NCBI GenBank assembly: GCA_910577065.1
Contig: CAJTLD010000111.1
Span: 1-8,702, forward strand
Reading direction: 5' to 3'
Origin: an uncultured Lachnospiraceae bacterium
GTDB lineage: Bacteria; Bacillota; Clostridia; Lachnospirales; Lachnospiraceae
Length of the DNA: 8,702 nt
Every line of letters starts with the position of its first letter. Position 1 is the first letter of the stretch. Below are positions 5,643-8,702 of the stretch, in pieces. Both the position numbers and the translations under genes were made by a program. A model generated the notes under the pieces. That model was not told the origin of the DNA. It made no database searches and saw nothing but the letters and a program-made list of their open reading frames with translations.

Positions 5643-6857
5643 ATGGCAGACATCAGACCATTTCTGTGTATCCGTCCAGCAGAAGGTAAAGCGGCTTATG
5701 ACGTTTATAACAGAAGAGAAGCAAAAGCAGAAACAGAAAAAAATCCGGATTCCTTTTTGAAAATCGACCGGGCGGAAACGCAGTTTGACGATTCGGTGGA
5801 TACCTACGACGACCGTGTTTACAAAAAGGCGCATGATATTTTGTGGGATATGGTCGGCAGCGGGGATTTTATCCGGGACGGGGCGCCCTGTTATTATATT
5901 TACGAGCTGACGATGGACGGCCGGGTGCAGACCGGGCTGGTGGCGTGCGCTTCCATTGACGATTACGAAGCCGGCGTCATTAAGAAGCATGAAAATACAA
6001 GGGCGGAAAAGGAAGCGGACCGGATCCGCCACGTGGACGCCTGCAATGCCCAGACTGGGCCGATTTTTCTGGCATACCGGGCAAACGCCGTGATACGGGA
6101 GATTATGGGGCGTGCGAAGGAGCATACGGCGCTTTATGATTTTGTTTCGGACGACGGGATCCGCCACCGGGTGTTTGTGATTGACCGGGCGGAGGATATC
6201 GCGCGTATCCGGGATACGTTTATAGGCATTGGGGAGATTTACATAGCGGACGGGCATCATCGGGCGGCATCCGCGGTGAAAACCGGGAAGATGCGCAGAG
6301 AGCAGCATCCGGGGTACACGGGGGACGAGGAGTTTAACTATTTCCTGTCGGTGCTGTTTGCGGACGAAGAGCTTTTGATTATGGACTATAACCGTGTGGT
6401 AAAAGATCTGGGCGGGCATACGCCGGAGGAATTTTTGGAACAGGTGCGGCGTATTTTTGATATGGAACAGCTTGCGCAGGCAGAGAACCCGCAGCAGAAC
6501 GGGCAGGTCTGCATGTATCTTGCCGGGACGTGGTACCGGCTTTCGATCAAAGACGCGGATCGCAGCAGCGATCCGGTGGAAGGGCTGGATGTTTCTCTGC
6601 TGCAGAAGCTGTTACTGGAGCCCGTGCTTGGTATTTCGGATCCCAAAACGGATGCGAGGATTGATTTTGTGGGCGGTATCCGGGGGCTTGGCGAACTGGA
6701 GCGAAGAGTAAATGAGGATTGCGCCGCTGCATTTGCAATGTATCCGACTTCGATTGGAGAATTGTTTGCCGTTGCAGACGCGGGGAAGCTGATGCCGCCG
6801 AAGTCTACCTGGTTTGAGCCGAAGCTGCGCAGCGGGCTGTTTATTCATGAAATTTAG
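5643..6857 (+). CDS. DUF1015 family protein in the serine operon, function unknown
   Basis: A 404-residue soluble protein with no signal peptide or membrane segment. It is recognised as DUF1015 from a series of conserved blocks: IRPFLCIRPAEG (4-15), YDVYNRREA (19-27), CYYIYELTMDGR (83-94), KKHENTRAEKEADR (114-127), HVDACNAQTGPIFLAYR (130-146), YIADGHHRAASA (200-211), FNYFLSVLF (231-239), MDYNRVVKDL (247-256), and the C-terminal MPPKSTWFEPKLRSGLF (384-400). The DGHHR block resembles the motif of ParB/Srx-like folds, which include a free-serine kinase (SerK) in archaea and SbnI in staphylococci; that link is my inference. Start: AAGGAGA at 5631-5637, 5 bases upstream of the ATG, and 21 bases after the serA stop, so it is clearly in the serC-serA operon. 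Compared with the family as I recall it, about 6-10 residues are missing between PAEG and YDVY. The context suggests a role in serine or phosphoserine metabolism. Confidence 0.9.
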   Translation: MADIRPFLCIRPAEGKAAYDVYNRREAKAETEKNPDSFLKIDRAETQFDDSVDTYDDRVYKKAHDILWDMVGSGDFIRDGAPCYYIYELTMDGRVQTGLVACASIDDYEAGVIKKHENTRAEKEADRIRHVDACNAQTGPIFLAYRANAVIREIMGRAKEHTALYDFVSDDGIRHRVFVIDRAEDIARIRDTFIGIGEIYIADGHHRAASAVKTGKMRREQHPGYTGDEEFNYFLSVLFADEELLIMDYNRVVKDLGGHTPEEFLEQVRRIFDMEQLAQAENPQQNGQVCMYLAGTWYRLSIKDADRSSDPVEGLDVSLLQKLLLEPVLGISDPKTDARIDFVGGIRGLGELERRVNEDCAAAFAMYPTSIGELFAVADAGKLMPPKSTWFEPKLRSGLFIHEI

Positions 6858-6868
6858 GGGAGAATACG

Positions 6869-7774
6869 ATGGATTTGGAATTATCGGAGCTTACGACGGA
6901 AACCCGGACGCTTGAGGAAGTCGGGCAGTTTGTGGAACAGGTGAAAAATACGGATTCCGGGATGATACGCGAATGGCTGGAAAGCTTAGTGCCCGGGCTT
7001 TTGGGGTTTGCGCTGCAGATTGTGCTTGCGGGGGCGGTTTACCTGATCGGAAGCAAGCTGATTAAGCTGGCGCGCAAAATTCTGCGCCGCTGGCTGGAAC
7101 GCACCGAAGCGGATATGGGCGTCAGGCAGTTTTTGGACGCGCTGTTAAAATATTTTTCATTTTCGATTCTGGTGGTTATTATTTTGACGCTGTTTGGCGT
7201 GACGACGGCGTCCGTGGTGGCAGTCGTCGGGTCTGCGGGCCTGACGCTCGGCCTTGCGCTGCAGGGAAGCCTTGCCAATTTTGCGGGCGGCGTGTTGATT
7301 ATGCTGTTAAAGCCGTTTGTGGTCGGGGATTATATTATTGAGGATTCGCACGGCAACGAGGGGACGGTGGCGGAGCTTTCGATTTTTTATACAAGGCTAT
7401 TGACGCCGGATCACAAGACGATTGTGATTCCGAACGGATCGCTTGCCAACAGCAGCTTAACGAATGTGACGCACTGTGAGAAGCGCCGGGTCGATTTGGA
7501 GGTCGGGATTGCGTATGAGGCGGATTTAAAGCTTGCAAAAGATATCCTGCGCAAGCTTGCCGAAGCGGAGACCTGCCGGCTGCCGAAGGAGGAACTGCAG
7601 GTGTTTGTGTCGGAGCTTGGCGCAAGCGAGGTGAAGCTGGGGCTTCGGATCTGGGTCAGTACGGAGGATTACTGGGATGCGAAGTGGCGGCTGACGGAGC
7701 AGGTGAAGCTGGCGTTTGATGAGGCGGGAATTGAAATTCCCTATACGAAGATTGACGTGCAGATGCGGCAGTAA
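6869..7774 (+). CDS. MscS-family small-conductance mechanosensitive channel
   Basis: An inner-membrane channel that opens under membrane tension and releases solutes on hypo-osmotic shock. It has 301 residues, close to E. coli MscS (286). A hydrophilic N-terminal stretch (1-38) is followed by TM1 (about 41-63), TM2 (about 92-110) and the pore-lining TM3 (about 114-148). TM3 contains the family signature GLTLGLALQGSLANFAGG (124-141), with the alternating small residues of the pore. The beta domain holds TVAELSIFYTRLLTPDHKTIVIPNG (166-190), and an alpha/beta cytoplasmic domain runs to the end. The ATG is 11 bases after the DUF1015 stop. Its ribosome site GGGGAGA (6857-6863) begins on the last base of that stop codon, so the two are probably co-transcribed and translationally coupled. 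Some MscS-like proteins export amino acids (for example glutamate through MscCG), so a link to serine is conceivable but not shown. Confidence 0.94.
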   Translation: MDLELSELTTETRTLEEVGQFVEQVKNTDSGMIREWLESLVPGLLGFALQIVLAGAVYLIGSKLIKLARKILRRWLERTEADMGVRQFLDALLKYFSFSILVVIILTLFGVTTASVVAVVGSAGLTLGLALQGSLANFAGGVLIMLLKPFVVGDYIIEDSHGNEGTVAELSIFYTRLLTPDHKTIVIPNGSLANSSLTNVTHCEKRRVDLEVGIAYEADLKLAKDILRKLAEAETCRLPKEELQVFVSELGASEVKLGLRIWVSTEDYWDAKWRLTEQVKLAFDEAGIEIPYTKIDVQMRQ

Positions 7775-7782
7775 CGCCGTAC

Positions 7783-7812
7783 AAAAAAGAGGATAACATC
7801 AGTTATCCTCTT
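7783..7812 (-). terminator. Intrinsic terminator of the ABC-F gene, overlapping its stop codon
   Basis: AAGAGGATAAC (7787-7797) and GTTATCCTCTT (7802-7812) form a perfect 11-bp stem with a 4-base loop. Read on the - strand the stem is followed by six U (A-run 7783-7788 on +), so it terminates the ABC-F transcript. The stem includes the last codons and its loop includes the TGA of that gene. Read on the + strand the tail is only CTCTTCATCC, so termination of the mscS transcript here would be weaker. Confidence 0.8.
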
Positions 7813-8702
7813 CATCCGTTTCAGACATGGAGTAAACAGAACGTTTTCTTGCCATTTCATCGTTTGCTAAGTATTCGTCATACGTTGTAATCTTGTCAAT
7901 CATTGTACCGTCCGGTAAAAATTCAATGATCCGGTTGGCGGTTGTTTCTACAACCTGATGATCGCGGGAAGAAAACAGGATGACGCCGGGGAATTTAATC
8001 AGGCCGTTATTCAAAGCCGTGATGGATTCCATATCCAGGTGATCGGTCGGTTCATCTAAGATCAAAATATTGGACGCCTGGATCATCATGCGGGAAAGCA
8101 GTACGCGAACCCGTTCGCCGCCGGAAAGCACGCGCATTTTTTTGACGCCGTCTTCCCCGGCAAACAGCATCCGGCCCAAAAAGCCGCGGACATAAGTAGC
8201 GTCTTTGATTTCCGAGTACTGTGTCAGCCAGTCGACAATCATCAGATCCGTATCAAAAATCTGCGTATTGTCTTTTGGGAAATAGGACTGGGAAGTTGTG
8301 ACGCCCCATTTGTAGGAGCCTTCGTCCGGTTCCATTTCTCCGGTAATAATCTTAAAAAATACGGTTTTGGCAAATTCATTGCCGCCGACAAAAGCCACTT
8401 TGTCATCGTGCCCTAAAATAAAGGAGATATTGTCTAAAACTTTCACGCCGTCAATGGTTTTGCTGATGTTTTCTACCATAAGGACTTCGTTTCCAATGTC
8501 GCGGGAGGGGCGGAAGTCGATATATGGGTATTTGCGGCTGGAAGGACGTATTTCGTCAAGCTGGATTTTTTCCAGCGCGCGTTTTCGCGAGGTCGCCTGC
8601 TTGGATTTGGAAGCATTCGCGGAAAATCGGGAAATAAACTCCTGCAGTTCTTTGATTTTTTCTTCTTTTTTCTTGTTGGCTTCTTTCATCTGTTTGACAA
8701 GA
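7799..8702 (-). CDS. ABC-F family ATPase (YbiT/YkpA-like), C-terminal part; 5' end outside window
   Basis: A cytosolic, ribosome-associated type of twin-ATPase without membrane domains. The frame stays open to the window edge: four codons (Leu-Val-Lys-Gln) precede the first visible Met at 8687-8689, so that Met is not a safe start. About 300 of perhaps 520-540 residues are present. Numbering from that Met: the charged inter-domain linker lies at 1-60. The second nucleotide-binding domain has a degenerate P-loop GGNEFAKT (102-109), the signature LSGGE (188-192), Walker B ILILDEPTDHLD (208-219) and SSRDHQ (240-245) where a switch His is usual. The tail after 260 is short and acidic (TDEEDN). 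KWGVTTSQSYFPKDN (127-141) is typical of the YbiT/YkpA group. This group is not known mainly for antibiotic resistance; a translation-factor role is likely. It converges on mscS with 24 bases between the stops. Confidence 0.93.
   Translation of the reverse strand, partial: LVKQMKEANKKKEEKIKELQEFISRFSANASKSKQATSRKRALEKIQLDEIRPSSRKYPYIDFRPSRDIGNEVLMVENISKTIDGVKVLDNISFILGHDDKVAFVGGNEFAKTVFFKIITGEMEPDEGSYKWGVTTSQSYFPKDNTQIFDTDLMIVDWLTQYSEIKDATYVRGFLGRMLFAGEDGVKKMRVLSGGERVRVLLSRMMIQASNILILDEPTDHLDMESITALNNGLIKFPGVILFSSRDHQVVETTANRIIEFLPDGTMIDKITTYDEYLANDEMARKRSVYSMSETDEEDN

Noticed and set aside
5598..6419. Long open frame (273 codons) on the - strand opposite DUF1015
   Set aside because: It is antisense to a clearly conserved protein, has no ribosome site or recognisable motif, and its composition (many His, Pro and Arg) is what the reverse of this coding sequence would give.
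1..8702. CRISPR arrays, tRNA/rRNA genes, insertion sequences or prophage genes
   Set aside because: No regularly spaced repeats, clover-leaf sequences, terminal inverted repeats or transposase/integrase motifs were seen; the window reads as conserved chromosomal metabolism genes.

Overview
The window looks like ordinary chromosome from an anaerobic Firmicute, most probably Lachnospiraceae or another Clostridia family. The evidence is strong AAGGAG-type ribosome binding sites, moderately GC-rich coding sequence, and the protein types present: a short SerA with an ACT domain, a DUF1015 protein beside serC-serA, and an ABC-F protein with a degenerate P-loop. The taxonomic call is inference from remembered family resemblance. 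There is no sign of phage, IS elements, CRISPR or RNA genes. Genes cover almost everything, and no gap exceeds about 130 bases.

Layout. Bases 1-3163 (+ strand) hold a branched-chain amino acid unit: the C-terminal two thirds of ilvD, then a complete acetolactate synthase large subunit (ilvB), then a small ribbon-helix-helix protein resembling BrnA-type antitoxins, only 8 bases after ilvB and without a visible toxin. The ilvB small subunit gene does not follow. Bases 3172-3245 carry a good sigma-A-type promoter with an imperfect inverted repeat around its -10 box. Bases 3246-7774 (+ strand) form a second unit: serC, serA, a DUF1015 protein and a MscS-family channel. Two hairpins without U-tracts lie between serC and serA. 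A convergent ABC-F ATPase gene (- strand, N-terminal part off the window) ends 24 bases from the channel gene. A hairpin with a U-tract for the - strand covers that gene's stop codon.

How the genes fit. IlvB and IlvD catalyse the first and third steps of valine/isoleucine synthesis. SerA and SerC catalyse the first two steps from 3-phosphoglycerate to serine. The third serine enzyme, phosphoserine phosphatase (SerB), is absent, and its place in the operon is taken by DUF1015, a protein of unknown function with an Asp-Gly-His-His-Arg motif reminiscent of the ParB/Srx-like fold. That fold includes free-serine kinases in other organisms, which makes DUF1015 the most interesting gene here. The other points worth checking are the orphan antitoxin-like gene next to the operator-like dyad at the serC promoter, and a SerA that lacks the usual catalytic glutamate.
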